A stretch of 64,000 nucleotides of DNA from assembly GCA_003247575.1 (NCBI GenBank), contig QJZC01000021.1, positions 62,001 through 126,000 of the forward strand. Reading direction: 5' to 3'. Below the pieces are notes generated by a model. It was not told where the DNA came from. It saw only the letters and a program-made list of their open reading frames with translations, and did not search any database. The DNA is from Pseudomonadota bacterium. GTDB taxonomy: Bacteria > Myxococcota_A > UBA9160 > SZUA-336. Below are positions 44,432 through 53,889 of this stretch, in pieces. Both the position numbers and the translations under genes were made by a program. Every line of letters begins with the position of its first letter. Positions within the stretch are counted from its first letter, which is position 1.

Positions 44432-46309
44432 ATGGACACTGGACGAAAGGCCCATCCGTCGAGAGCGGGGAGGTCACAAGCGGGCGAGTCACGAGCCGCG
44501 GCGACACCCGCCGCGGATGCACCAGCGGCAGACTCAGAGGGCGACGGCGCGGCGGATGCCACGCAGCCTCTGCACGTGCGCATCGAGGAACGTCTGCGCG
44601 CCGCCGTGGCGAGAGCCGTCGGTGCGGAGCATCGCGAGACCGATCCGCTGCTGCGTCCCGCTGCGCAGACGAGCTTCGGCGATTTTCAGGCGAATCTCGC
44701 AATGGGGCTCGCCAAGCGCGTCGGCGCCAAACCGCGGGATCTAGCGACTAGGATCGTCGCTGCGCTCGAGCCGGAGGGGCTCTTCTCGAAGGTCGACGTC
44801 GCGGGACCCGGGTTCATCAATCTCACCGTGGATGACCGCGCGCTCGCGGAGGCCGCAGCCAGGCTCGGCTCCGACCCGCGTCTGGGGGTCGAGCCGGTAC
44901 CTGTGCCGATGCGGGTGGTGGTCGACTACTCCGCGCCCAACGTGGCCAAGGAGATGCTGGTCCATCACCTCCGGTCGACCGTGATCGGGGATGCGATCGC
45001 GCGCGTGCTCGCGTTCATCGGACACGAGGTGATTCGCCAGAACCACATCGGAGACTGGGGCACGCAGTTCGGCATGCTGCTCGAGTATCTGGACGAACAT
45101 CCGGAGCTCAGGAGCGGTGGCCGGCTCGAGATCGGCGACCTCAATGCCTTCTATCAGGAGGCCAAGCGCCGCTTCGATCAGGACGAGGACTTCGCGAGAA
45201 GATCGCGTGCACGTGTCGTCGAGCTCCAGGCCGGTGAGGTTCATTCGGTCGCGTCGTGGCAGCAGCTCGTGGATGCATCGCTGGCTCACTTCGAGGCGAT
45301 CTATGCGCGGCTCGACGTCCTGCTCGAGCCCGAGGACATTCGAGCCGAGAGCGCCTACAACGACTCGCTTCCCCAGGTGATCGATGCGCTCGCCGACGTG
45401 GGCCTGCTCGAAGAGAGCGAGGGCGCGCGGGTGGTCTACCCGGAGGGGTTCAAGGGTAAGGACGGCGAGCCCTTTCCGGTCATCGTGCGCAAGTCGGACG
45501 GCGGCTATCTGTACGCCACGACGGATCTGGCGGCTGCGCGTTTTCGCGTAGAGAAGTTGCGTGCGGATCGTGTGATCTACCTATCCGATGCGCGACAGAG
45601 TGATCACTTCGCGATGGTGTTCCAGATCGTCCGCCAGGCGGGATGGGCGCCCGAGCGGATTCGCTGGGATCACGTTCCCTTCGGAAGCGTGCTGGGTCCG
45701 GATCGGCGGCCGTTCAAGACGCGCGAGGGGGGAACGGTACGCCTGGCCGAGGTGCTCGACGAGGCTCAGCACCGCGCGCGTCGAGTGATCGAAGAGAAGA
45801 ATCCTAGCCTGCCGGCGGCCGAGGCGGACGAGGTCGCGCGTGCGGTGGGCATCGGCGCAATCAAGTACTCCGACCTTTCGAGCGATCGGGTCAAGGACTA
45901 TGTCTTCGACTGGGATCGTATGCTGTCCCTCGAGGGGAACACCGCCCCGTATCTCATCAACGCGTACGTACGCGTGCGATCCATCTTTCGAAAGCTCGAG
46001 CGGGAATTCGAAGCTCCGATCGATGCGCCGATTCAGATCACGGATCCAGCAGAGCGTGCCTTGCTCCTGCACCTGGTCGAGTTCTCACGCGTGGTTCACT
46101 TGGTGGCGGACACCCTGGAGCCGCATCGACTATGCACGTATCTCTACGAGCTCGCTGCGCGGTTGCATCGCTTCTACGAGCGCTGCCCAGTGATGCGGGC
46201 TCCCGAGCCTGCCGTGCGCGAGTCGCGGCTCGCGCTCTCGGGGTTGGTCGGGCGCACGCTCGAGCGTGGACTCGATCTGCTGGGCATCCGCGTCGTGTCC
46301 CGCATGTGA
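44432..46309 (+). CDS. argS: Arginyl-tRNA synthetase with altered HIGH motif
   Basis: A 625-residue class I aminoacyl-tRNA synthetase charging tRNA-Arg. QTSFGDFQANLAMGLAKRVG, VAGPGFINLTVDD, QNHIGDWGTQFGMLLEYLDE, the KMSKS equivalent RRPFKTREGGTVRLAEVLDE and the anticodon-binding helices at the end are clear. The ATP-site motif, normally KEMHVGHLRST, reads KEMLVHHLRST (residues 173-183): histidine is now leucine and glycine is now histidine. About 45 low-complexity residues precede the usual N-terminus, so the real start may be later. It is divergent from argD. Confidence 0.93.
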   Translation: MDTGRKAHPSRAGRSQAGESRAAATPAADAPAADSEGDGAADATQPLHVRIEERLRAAVARAVGAEHRETDPLLRPAAQTSFGDFQANLAMGLAKRVGAKPRDLATRIVAALEPEGLFSKVDVAGPGFINLTVDDRALAEAAARLGSDPRLGVEPVPVPMRVVVDYSAPNVAKEMLVHHLRSTVIGDAIARVLAFIGHEVIRQNHIGDWGTQFGMLLEYLDEHPELRSGGRLEIGDLNAFYQEAKRRFDQDEDFARRSRARVVELQAGEVHSVASWQQLVDASLAHFEAIYARLDVLLEPEDIRAESAYNDSLPQVIDALADVGLLEESEGARVVYPEGFKGKDGEPFPVIVRKSDGGYLYATTDLAAARFRVEKLRADRVIYLSDARQSDHFAMVFQIVRQAGWAPERIRWDHVPFGSVLGPDRRPFKTREGGTVRLAEVLDEAQHRARRVIEEKNPSLPAAEADEVARAVGIGAIKYSDLSSDRVKDYVFDWDRMLSLEGNTAPYLINAYVRVRSIFRKLEREFEAPIDAPIQITDPAERALLLHLVEFSRVVHLVADTLEPHRLCTYLYELAARLHRFYERCPVMRAPEPAVRESRLALSGLVGRTLERGLDLLGIRVVSRM

Positions 46310-46353
46310 GCCGTAGCCGGTGGACGACGCGGGTTGTTGAACGCAGCGAGTGA

Positions 46354-46605
46354 TCAGGCGTATCCGTGCCAGTCGCGCGCACCCGCGTACGCACAGTACA
46401 CCGCGGCGGCATGGATGAGGATGCCGGGAACCAGGACTGCCCAGTAGCCGAAGGCCGTGGCCAGAAACCAGGCCGCCCCCGCTAGGATGCGGCCGTTGTA
46501 GACCTGTCCAAGCCCCGGGACCAGCACCGAGAGCACCGCAGCCCAACCTGGATGAGGAGAGTGTGCGGCGCAGTGCTCGCACTCGTCGTCGTAGTCGCCT
46601 CGCAT
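46354..46605 (-). CDS. Small membrane protein (TM2-like)
   Basis: An 83-residue protein with an acidic N-terminus (MRGDYDDECEHCAAHSPHPG) and two hydrophobic helices (AAVLSVLVPGLGQVYNGRIL; WFLATAFGYWAVLVPGILIH). The PGLGQVYNGR motif is a hallmark of TM2-like and related small membrane proteins, whose role is not known. Two Cys in C-x-x-C form and His in the N-terminal tail might bind metal. The gene lies between argS and the barrel gene. Confidence 0.65.
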   Translation of the reverse strand: MRGDYDDECEHCAAHSPHPGWAAVLSVLVPGLGQVYNGRILAGAAWFLATAFGYWAVLVPGILIHAAAVYCAYAGARDWHGYA

Positions 46606-46750
46606 CGAGAGATCCTCCAGCCTATCGGAGTGAGTTGTCTCGATTCGATTTGCAAACTCGTTGCCAAGCTCGTTGCCACGCTGAGAGGGCGTAGGGGAGC
46701 TGGCGAGCGGTCCGTGGGTCGTGTGAGCTGTCTGCTCCGCGTGACATGCA

Positions 46751-46778
46751 GTGGGGCGCCTGCATGCAGGGGCCCCAC
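46751..46778 (-). terminator. Hairpin after the outer-membrane barrel gene
   Basis: GTGGGGC-G-CCTGCATGCAGG-G-GCCCCAC: a long inverted repeat with one internal G-G mismatch and a tight loop, about 40 bases past the stop of the barrel gene. No T-run follows on the minus strand, so termination is likely but not certain. Confidence 0.5.
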
Positions 46779-46818
46779 CGTGCGGTAGGTCGTGGCGCGG
46801 TAGAGATCGTGGACGAGG

Positions 46819-47958
46819 TCAGAACTCGAGGGCGTAGCTGGCGCGCATGCCGGCCGTCCCGATCTTCAAATTCTCCTCGCGTGTGATCTTGTAGCCGATC
46901 TCGAAGCCAGCCAGGCCAGGACCCATCGGCCGGAAGTAGCCGGCCGAGACCTGGAGCAGGTAGTCGTTGTTGTCTCGATCTCCGCGCACGTCTTCGTCAC
47001 GGTTCGTATACGAGAGAGCGAAGACGAGGTCGTTCCAGGTCGCCGCCGACGACAGGGTGAGGTAGCGCCGCGAGCGGTTGGCTTCTCCGAGCGCATTGAT
47101 CTGCTGTACGTACTCCGCGAGAAACTCGAGCCCGAGCGTATCGGAGATCGGGAGCGCGTACGCCAGGCCGGCGACGTAGTCGCTCTCGGCCCGTTCTCCG
47201 CTCTTCGAGGACTGGCGGACCCAGCCGAGGTTGTAGCTCAGACCCGGGATCGCAGGGATCGCGTCTCCTTGAAGGGTCAGTGCGAACGAGTTCAGGCGAC
47301 CCGTGTTGCTGGGGCCTCCGTCCGAACGATGAACGCGCGAGCGGCCGCGGACGAGCGATCGAGACATGTGCGTGGTGTCCGCGAAGAAGGCTTCGAGGCT
47401 CAGCACGTGGCTACCGACGGTGTCGTTGCCGAGATCGTAGCTGGCGCCGGCCCCCATGCGTTCGGTGAGCTCGTAGTCCTCGGCGAAGTCCACTCCGTAG
47501 AGTCCTGGTGCCAGGTCCCAGGCCTGTCCGAAGTGCGGGTTCATCTTGCCCGCCCGCAGCGACAGTGGCCCGGACTCCCACAGTGCGTAGAGCTCTTCGG
47601 CGAATAGTCCCTGCCGATCGAACTCGCGACTCTGGTGCGGCTGGGCGTCTTCTACGGGTTCGAACACGAGAGAAGCCTGCAGCGACAGGTTGCGATTGAA
47701 GGCGACGGCGAGCGCTGGCTCGATCGTCGAGTACAAGTCATTCGCTTCGGCAGCGCGATCCTGGGCGTGGTAGGCATGGTCGTTCTGGACCTCGAGCACC
47801 AGGGCTCCGCTGATGCTCGGGTAGCTTTCCAACACTAGCGGTTGGACAGCTCCCGGAGCTGCTGCCACATCGTCGTCCGTCAGGCCGGGGCGGGGTACCG
47901 CCGCTACGAACAGGATCAGGAGCGAGGCGCGGATGGATTTGGCTGAAGATGGAAACAT
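46819..47958 (-). CDS. Outer-membrane beta-barrel protein (porin-like)
   Basis: A 379-residue exported protein with a signal peptide (KSIRASLLILFVAAVPRPGL). The mature part alternates short amphipathic strands (SISGALVLEVQNDHA, LSLQASLVFEPVEDAQ, NDYLLQVSAGYFRP) and ends in phenylalanine (MRASYALEF), the usual C-terminal signal for outer-membrane insertion by BAM. It most resembles phosphate- or metal-type monomeric porins. It is divergent from the 735-residue secreted protein, and a perfect Fur box lies 62-76 bases upstream of its ATG, so iron-regulated expression is expected. Solute unknown. Confidence 0.8.
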   Translation of the reverse strand: MFPSSAKSIRASLLILFVAAVPRPGLTDDDVAAAPGAVQPLVLESYPSISGALVLEVQNDHAYHAQDRAAEANDLYSTIEPALAVAFNRNLSLQASLVFEPVEDAQPHQSREFDRQGLFAEELYALWESGPLSLRAGKMNPHFGQAWDLAPGLYGVDFAEDYELTERMGAGASYDLGNDTVGSHVLSLEAFFADTTHMSRSLVRGRSRVHRSDGGPSNTGRLNSFALTLQGDAIPAIPGLSYNLGWVRQSSKSGERAESDYVAGLAYALPISDTLGLEFLAEYVQQINALGEANRSRRYLTLSSAATWNDLVFALSYTNRDEDVRGDRDNNDYLLQVSAGYFRPMGPGLAGFEIGYKITREENLKIGTAGMRASYALEF

Positions 47959-48019
47959 GGGGAACCGTCCTGTCGAGTTCTCGGCGAGCGCGCTTGCGCT
48001 CTGAGTCAGAGGTTGGTAG

Positions 48020-48034
48020 TGATAATGATTATCA
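48020..48034. promoter_or_regulatory. Fur box (7-1-7) in divergent promoter
   Basis: TGATAAT-G-ATTATCA is an exact match to the 7-1-7 Fur consensus and a perfect palindrome. It lies midway between the barrel gene (ATG 47958) and the secreted protein gene (ATG 48100), so one Fur dimer pair could repress both. It is far more AT-rich than its surroundings, which makes a chance match unlikely. Confidence 0.9.
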
Positions 48035-48099
48035 AATCTATTTACTGCTGCCAGCCGTCGGCTTCCGCAAGGTCCGACAGGCGAACGAGAGAGACGAAA

Positions 48100-50307
48100 A
48101 TGAAACGAAGGACCCAGCGGTCACGCGGTAGGCGCGGCACCCCATGCGCCATCGCGGGAACCGTCGCGCTCGGTGCCAGCTTGGCTCTGGCGAGCCCGGT
48201 GCTGGCGGACACGACGGTCGAGATCTTGGATCGCAGCTTCGACACGGCGGCGAATATGTTCGCATATACGGAGTTCGAGCTGTCGGGTGAGCCACTGGCG
48301 GAGGTTCTCGGGCTCGATCTCGATGTCCTCGACCCGAACCGCGTCGATGAGCCCACGGCGTTCGACTACGCGGCGGGAATCGAGAGCTACGAGTACTCGG
48401 AGGAAGCCATGTATGCGCTGGACTACCAGTCGCGCATGGGACTGCACCTGGCCAATGGACCCGTGAATACCGCTCGCGGTGGCAAGCGTGAGAGCCTGGG
48501 CGAGCGGGTCATCGAGCTCGCGGGAGCGGTTCGCTTTCCCGTCGATGAGCTGCCGCTCAATCTGTATCCCGTATCCGTTCCCTATGCGTCGGGTGATCCG
48601 GAGTTCGCGGGACCGGTCAACGTGAAGGCGATCGGGTCCGACGAGATCGAGATCCTGGATGCCCGTGGAGAGACTCGGGAGCTGGATGTCGCGGTACCGG
48701 CGTACCTTCGGGATTTCGAGACGCTGCGATGGAAGGGCGCCTCGGATCCCGTCTTGACCCCCGGTGCTCTCGGTGGAGCGCTGCTCAAGGAGGCGCTCTG
48801 GTCGCAGGATTTTCTCGGGGGAATGCATACGGTGGCAGAAGATCTGGAGGTCGAGGCGAGATCCTCCGACATGGACGCTGACGGCACGCACGCTCTCGGA
48901 GTGTCCTCGGTCGACGGCATGAATGGCGTGCTGCTGACCGAGATCGTCTGGGACAAGCTCTGGACTCTGCAGGACCAGCTCGCATACGACGGGAAGGAGC
49001 TCGGCGTGAACTTCGGTCCCGGCTACGAGGCGGCTGCGGCTCCCGTATGGTTCCCCCATCGCATGAGAGTGAAGCCAGCTCAGAAGAATGGCAGCAACGC
49101 CGCCGTCGGTTACGAGGTGATCGATGCCAGCTCCCAGCTGCGCGACCTGTGGCTGCTGCTCTGGTCCTCGAGTGAGTTCTATGCCTTCGCCGACGGGCGC
49201 AGCTCACATCCGAGCCAGAATCCCGCGTTCCGTGCGGTGTTCGATGGTGCCCCCTTCCCCAGTGCACCGGCGGCGAACCGCGATGCCGATGCGGAGAACG
49301 ACGAACGTGCGACGGATCCGTTCTCGCTCGCTTCCAATGTCGGTCATCTGGTGTTCGAGAACCTGGCCGCACTGCACTTCGATTCCGAGCTCGGCAGTTT
49401 CGTCGACCGCTGGGAGGAGAGCCGAGGCAAGCAGGTCACGACCTACGACGCGGCCTATACGATCGTGGCGCTCGCGGTCTTCCAGCGTGCTCGGGACGCG
49501 CTCCCTGTTGGTTACGCATCGTCCGAGGCCGGCGCTGCTGGACTCGAGACCGCAGTGGGGAAGCGTGCACTGGAGCTGATCCGCGCACAGGCCAACTTCA
49601 TCCGCAAGACACTGGTCGGTCCCAAGGGGCTCGTCGCCGATCGCTACGACATCGCCTCGAAGCAGGCATCGGGAGCTTCGCTCGGCTCGCAGTTCGCCGC
49701 GATTCGCGGTCTCGCGGCCGCCTTCGTCGCAACCGGGGAGCCCGACTTCAAGCAGAGCGCACGGGCGATCTTCGAGGCGGTGGAGCAGCGCCAGTTCGAC
49801 GAAGCGCTCGGGACCTACGCAGACGTGCCGGGCCAGCCCACCGAGCACACCCCGTGGACTGCAGGTGCGATCAGCGGAGGGCTCCGGGCATTGCTGCTCA
49901 ATCTGCGCAACGAAGAAGGCGAGTCCAGTCCGGTGCTCAGTCCTGCGCACCTCACGCAGCGCTATGTCGGCTGGTTCCGCGGCGTCGTGAACGGCCCGCG
50001 CGATGGAGATGGCATGCAGCTCGCCGAGTGGATCGGGGATTCCGGTGAGAACGTGATTGCGGTGTCCAAGGGGCCGCGGCAAACCGCGCCGATTTCCGAA
50101 GCGGCGCCTCCTTCGGAAGCAGCGGACGCCAATCCGGTCAGCGCCGCTGCGAGCCGCAGCAGCGCTGTGCAGGGAGAGCGAGACGACGGAGACCGAGACG
50201 GTGTACCGCAGGTCACCGCTGCCGGAGGGGCGCACGGAGCGGCCATGGTGCTCGCAGGGCGTGTGCGCGTCAGCGCGCTGCCGAAGCGGGCCGCCAGCGG
50301 TGAGTGA
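48100..50307 (+). CDS. Secreted protein, predicted alpha/alpha-toroid, Fur-regulated
   Basis: A 735-residue exported protein. ATG 48100 is chosen because a signal peptide follows (MKRRTQRSRG, then AIAGTVALGASLALASPVLA). The N-terminal third has alternating beta-like segments; residues from about 350 are paired helices with aromatic ends (VGHLVFENLAALHFDSELGS; AAIRGLAAAFVATGEPDFKQ; TPWTAGAISGGLRALLLNLR), suggesting an alpha/alpha toroid. DMDADGTH near residue 260 and DDGDRDGVP near the C-terminus look calcium-loop-like. I cannot name the family and see no haem or TonB-box motif. It is probably repressed by Fur, and its partner is the divergent barrel protein. Confidence 0.75.
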   Translation: MKRRTQRSRGRRGTPCAIAGTVALGASLALASPVLADTTVEILDRSFDTAANMFAYTEFELSGEPLAEVLGLDLDVLDPNRVDEPTAFDYAAGIESYEYSEEAMYALDYQSRMGLHLANGPVNTARGGKRESLGERVIELAGAVRFPVDELPLNLYPVSVPYASGDPEFAGPVNVKAIGSDEIEILDARGETRELDVAVPAYLRDFETLRWKGASDPVLTPGALGGALLKEALWSQDFLGGMHTVAEDLEVEARSSDMDADGTHALGVSSVDGMNGVLLTEIVWDKLWTLQDQLAYDGKELGVNFGPGYEAAAAPVWFPHRMRVKPAQKNGSNAAVGYEVIDASSQLRDLWLLLWSSSEFYAFADGRSSHPSQNPAFRAVFDGAPFPSAPAANRDADAENDERATDPFSLASNVGHLVFENLAALHFDSELGSFVDRWEESRGKQVTTYDAAYTIVALAVFQRARDALPVGYASSEAGAAGLETAVGKRALELIRAQANFIRKTLVGPKGLVADRYDIASKQASGASLGSQFAAIRGLAAAFVATGEPDFKQSARAIFEAVEQRQFDEALGTYADVPGQPTEHTPWTAGAISGGLRALLLNLRNEEGESSPVLSPAHLTQRYVGWFRGVVNGPRDGDGMQLAEWIGDSGENVIAVSKGPRQTAPISEAAPPSEAADANPVSAAASRSSAVQGERDDGDRDGVPQVTAAGGAHGAAMVLAGRVRVSALPKRAASGE

Positions 50308-50485
50308 GGAGGCTGACCTCTACTGGCGTTCGCTGCAGCGGCTGGACCGTTGCGTCCCGGGTATGCGCTGGGGGCGGTGCGATTCGGTGTGGGCAGCGGC
50401 GGCCCAGCCCACCGGTTCTGTGAACACGGAAGGCTGAGCTATAGTCCCACGCCGATCGTTCACCTCCCCCTGCTTGGAGGCATCG

Positions 50486-51769
50486 ATGCAGCCGTGTTGG
50501 CCCGGCCCCATCGACGAGATCAATCTTGCCAGCGAGGACTTCTGGAGACGGCCGATCGAGGAACGCGAGGGGGCGTTCCAGCTCTTGCGCCGCGAGCGTC
50601 CGGTGGCGTTCTTCGAGTCGAGCCCGCCCCCGGCGTGGCGAGAGCTGGCGCAGACTGCCGGATTCTGGGCGCTGACTCGCTATGCAGACATCGAGAGTGT
50701 GAGCCGCCAGCCGGAGGTCTTCTCTTCTGCTGCGGGGGCGACCACGATTCTGGATCTGCCCGCACCTCTTCTGGAGTTCTTCGGCTCGTTCATTCACATG
50801 GACGATCCACTGCATATGAGGCTACGCAAGATAGTGTCGCCCGCATTCGGTCCACGCTGCTTGAAGGATCTCGAGCACGTGGCGCAGGGAATTCTCGCGG
50901 AGGCGATCGATGCCGTGGTCGAGAAGGGTGAGTGCGATCTGGTCACCGAGCTGTGCGCGCCCTTCCCGATCCTGGTGATCTGCAAGCTGCTCGGAATCCC
51001 CGAGAGTCAGTACGCGTTCGTGCTCGAGCGCACGAACGTGATTCTGGGCGCCTCCGACCCCGAGATCCTGAAGCCCGGAGAGAATGCCGTGCAAGCGCTG
51101 CTCACCGCAGGCAGCGAGCTGGCCGAACTTCTCAAGCAGCTAGCGGCCAAGCGGCGCTCCGAGCCTACCGATGACCTGATCAGTGTGCTCGTGCATGCCG
51201 AGGTGGATGGAGACCACATGAGCGACGCCGAGCTTGCAGCGTTCTTCATCCTGCTCGTCACGACAGGGAACGAGACCACACGCCATGCGCTGAGCCACGG
51301 ACTCCACGTGCTCTCGCAGCATCCGGAGCAGCGTGCTCTCTGGCAGTCCGACGTCGAGGGCTACGCGACCAGCGCCATCGAGGAGATCCTGCGCTGGTCC
51401 TCGCCGGTGATCTTCATGCGCCGAACGACCCGCCGCCGTACACAGATCGGTGGACACACGATCGAAGAGGGCGAGAAGGTGGTCATGTACTACGCGTCCG
51501 CAAACCGGGACGAGGCCGTCTTCGAGGATCCGTATCGCTTCGACATTCGCCGTGCTCCCAACCGGCACATCGCGTTCGGCGCTCCGGGGGCGCACTACTG
51601 CCTGGGGGCGCAGCTCGCCAAGCGCGAGATCGGCCTGTTCTTCGGGGCGCTCTTCCGACGCATCCCGGATCTCGAGGTGGTGTCCGAGCCCGAGCGGCTC
51701 CGGTCGCACTTCATTCACGGGATCAAGCACCTGCGTGGAAGCTTCACGCCGAGTGCGCGTGGTGTGTAG
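50486..51769 (+). CDS. Cytochrome P450
   Basis: A 427-residue soluble haem monooxygenase. The haem-binding signature is FGAPGAHYCLGAQLAKRE with Cys372 as thiolate ligand; the I-helix reads LLVTTGNETTRHALSHGLHV (oxygen-activating T); the ExxR motif is in AIEEILRWSSP. The NETTR form is typical of the CYP124/125/142 group, which oxidises steroids, methyl-branched lipids or terpenes; the substrate here is not known. A TTGGAGG Shine-Dalgarno supports ATG 50486. No ferredoxin gene is adjacent. Confidence 0.93.
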   Translation: MQPCWPGPIDEINLASEDFWRRPIEEREGAFQLLRRERPVAFFESSPPPAWRELAQTAGFWALTRYADIESVSRQPEVFSSAAGATTILDLPAPLLEFFGSFIHMDDPLHMRLRKIVSPAFGPRCLKDLEHVAQGILAEAIDAVVEKGECDLVTELCAPFPILVICKLLGIPESQYAFVLERTNVILGASDPEILKPGENAVQALLTAGSELAELLKQLAAKRRSEPTDDLISVLVHAEVDGDHMSDAELAAFFILLVTTGNETTRHALSHGLHVLSQHPEQRALWQSDVEGYATSAIEEILRWSSPVIFMRRTTRRRTQIGGHTIEEGEKVVMYYASANRDEAVFEDPYRFDIRRAPNRHIAFGAPGAHYCLGAQLAKREIGLFFGALFRRIPDLEVVSEPERLRSHFIHGIKHLRGSFTPSARGV

Positions 51770-51784
51770 TGATCGGCTCCGCTC

Positions 51785-52552
51785 CTACGAGAGCAGGTCC
51801 GTCAGCTCGCAGAGGTCTTCGAGGGTAAGGTCCGGCTTCGGGCTGCTCTTGGCGTCCGCGAGCTCGCCAGCTGGCACACGTCTGCGCAGCCAGGCGGTTC
51901 GCAGCCCAGCGCGCGCCGCCCCGGCCACATCGGCATCGAGGCGGTCTCCGATGTGGAGGATCTGCGCGGGGGGGAGGTCCAGGGCTTCGACGACGGCCCG
52001 AAAGATCTCCGGTCGGGGCTTGCGGAAGCCGACCTCCTCCGAGATGACGATGTGCCGGATCGAGTCAGCGAGCTCGAATTCGCGCAGGATCGCTCGCGCG
52101 GTCGGGGCATGGGAGAAATTGGAGCAGAGTGCGATGGGGCGGCGCTGTGCAAGAGCCCTCAGGAGCTGCGCGTGATGTCGCGGTGCGCGCGCGCAGCTCC
52201 TGAGGCTGCCCATGTGCACCTGCGTGAGCCGTTCGGGCAGCTCGGTGAGCTCCAGATCCAGGCGCTCGGCTAGGGTCCGGAAGCGCAAGAGGGTGGGGGT
52301 CTCACGTCCTTCTGCGTGATGGCGCTCGCGCAGCTCTCTATCTACCTCGCCGAGCGCGGTCTGGAATTCTTGAAACGAGATGCCGAGCCCAGCGGGCAGG
52401 GCGGCGAACACCTGCGGCTGGGTGCCACGCACGAGCCGGCCCTGTTGGCGATATTCGGGTAGGTCGTCGAGGTGTAGGTCCACCAGAGTGTCGAAGAGAT
52501 CGAAGCTGAGTGCGCGAATGTCGAGTGCGCTTTTGTGCATGCTGGCCAGCAT
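51785..52552 (-). CDS. HAD-superfamily hydrolase
   Basis: A 255-residue hydrolase of the haloacid dehalogenase type. Motif I is LSFDLFDTLVDLHL with the nucleophilic aspartate near residue 18, motif II is ALCSNFSHA, motif III includes the lysine in VGFRKPRPEIF, and motif IV is HIGDRLDADVAGAARAGLRT. It fits the phosphatase subgroup with a helical cap, but the substrate cannot be deduced. Its stop is 15 bases from the P450 stop and it is divergent from cofG. ATG 52552 or 52540 may be used. Confidence 0.85.
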   Translation of the reverse strand: MLASMHKSALDIRALSFDLFDTLVDLHLDDLPEYRQQGRLVRGTQPQVFAALPAGLGISFQEFQTALGEVDRELRERHHAEGRETPTLLRFRTLAERLDLELTELPERLTQVHMGSLRSCARAPRHHAQLLRALAQRRPIALCSNFSHAPTARAILREFELADSIRHIVISEEVGFRKPRPEIFRAVVEALDLPPAQILHIGDRLDADVAGAARAGLRTAWLRRRVPAGELADAKSSPKPDLTLEDLCELTDLLS

Positions 52553-52658
52553 AGCCGATGCGTGGCTGCTACCCCGGCCCCGGAGCCGATGCTAGCATGG
52601 CGGCTGCGTCGCTGCCGGAGGTCGCAGCGGGGCGAATGGCCACGGAGGGAGCGAGCGC

Positions 52659-53876
52659 GTGATGCGACCGGTGATCCGGCCGGAATGGATGGAGCGGTTG
52701 AAGCGCGCCGTCGAGGAGCCGCCGCTCGATCGGGAGACCGCTGTCGAACTGGCGGAGCGGATCGAGGTGGATCCCGAGGATCGGCACCTGCTGGATCCGC
52801 TGCTCGAAGCTGCCCGCGAGTCCGGCCGGCGGGGGCATGGAAACGTCGTGACTGTCTCGCGCAACGTGTTCATTCCGCTCACCAACCTGTGCCGAGATCG
52901 CTGTGCGTACTGCACCTTCGCGAAGCCACCCGATTCGCCGGACGCGAAGACCTACGCGCTCGAAGAAGTCCGCGACGTGGCGCGCAGCGCCCAGCGCTCC
53001 GGCTGCCATGAGGCGCTCTTCTGTCTCGGGGACAAGCCCGAAGTCGCCTATCGCTCTCACCGAGAATGGCTTGCGCGACGCGGCTATGCGACGACCGCCG
53101 AATACCTGATCGATGCGTGTGAGGTCGCTTGCGACGAGGGCCTGTTTCCTCACACGAACGCCGGTGTGATGTCTGCGAGCGAGATGCAGGCGCTGCGCCC
53201 GTTCAACGCCAGCATGGGACTGATGCTCGAGAACGTGAGCCCGCGACTACGTCGCCGCGGTCAGGCGCACTTCTACTGTCCCGACAAGGATCCCGAGCTG
53301 CGCCTACGCATGACGCGCGAGGCAGGTGAGCTCAAGATCCCTTTCACCAGCGGGATTCTGATCGGGATCGGTGAGACTCCGGAGGAGCGTGTCGACACGC
53401 TCGTGGCGATCCAATCGATCCAAGCGAGCTACGGGCACATTCAGGAGGTGATCGTTCAGAACTTTCACCCGAAGCCGCAGACGCCGATGGCGGATCGCGC
53501 GACGCCGAGCGACGCGATCATGGCCGCCACGGTGGCGCTCGCGCGGCTGCTGCTCGGGCCGGAAATGAACGTGCAAGCGCCGCCGAACCTCTCACCTACC
53601 TCGCTCGAATGGCTGTTGCGAGCAGGTTTGAACGATTTCGGCGGTGTGTCCCCTGTGACCTGTGACTTCATCAATCCCGAGGCGCCGTGGCCCGAGCTCG
53701 AGCAGCTGCGTGCGCGCACCGAGGCAGAGGGCTATGTGCTCTGCGAGCGGCTGGCCGCCTATCCGGAGTGGATCGAGAGCCGGCCCGACTACTTCGAGCC
53801 AGCGTTGTTGGACCGCCTGCGTCGCACAGGCAGAGAGCTTGCGCGCGCATCCGAGCCGGTGCTCGAGATCGCATAG
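52659..53876 (+). CDS. cofG: 7,8-didemethyl-8-hydroxy-5-deazariboflavin synthase subunit CofG
   Basis: A 405-residue radical-SAM enzyme. With CofH it makes Fo, the deazaflavin core of coenzyme F420, from tyrosine and a ribityl-diaminouracil. The start (SRNVFIPLTNLCRDRCAYCT) has the CxxxCxxC cluster at Cys78, 82 and 85, and FTSGILIGIGETPEERVDTL and MADRATPSDAIMAATVALAR are characteristic. A GGAGGG run precedes the GTG at 52659; ATG 52662 would be one codon later. It is followed by cofH after 13 bases. Confidence 0.93.
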   Translation: MMRPVIRPEWMERLKRAVEEPPLDRETAVELAERIEVDPEDRHLLDPLLEAARESGRRGHGNVVTVSRNVFIPLTNLCRDRCAYCTFAKPPDSPDAKTYALEEVRDVARSAQRSGCHEALFCLGDKPEVAYRSHREWLARRGYATTAEYLIDACEVACDEGLFPHTNAGVMSASEMQALRPFNASMGLMLENVSPRLRRRGQAHFYCPDKDPELRLRMTREAGELKIPFTSGILIGIGETPEERVDTLVAIQSIQASYGHIQEVIVQNFHPKPQTPMADRATPSDAIMAATVALARLLLGPEMNVQAPPNLSPTSLEWLLRAGLNDFGGVSPVTCDFINPEAPWPELEQLRARTEAEGYVLCERLAAYPEWIESRPDYFEPALLDRLRRTGRELARASEPVLEIA

Positions 53877-53889
53877 GAGAGCCGTAGGA

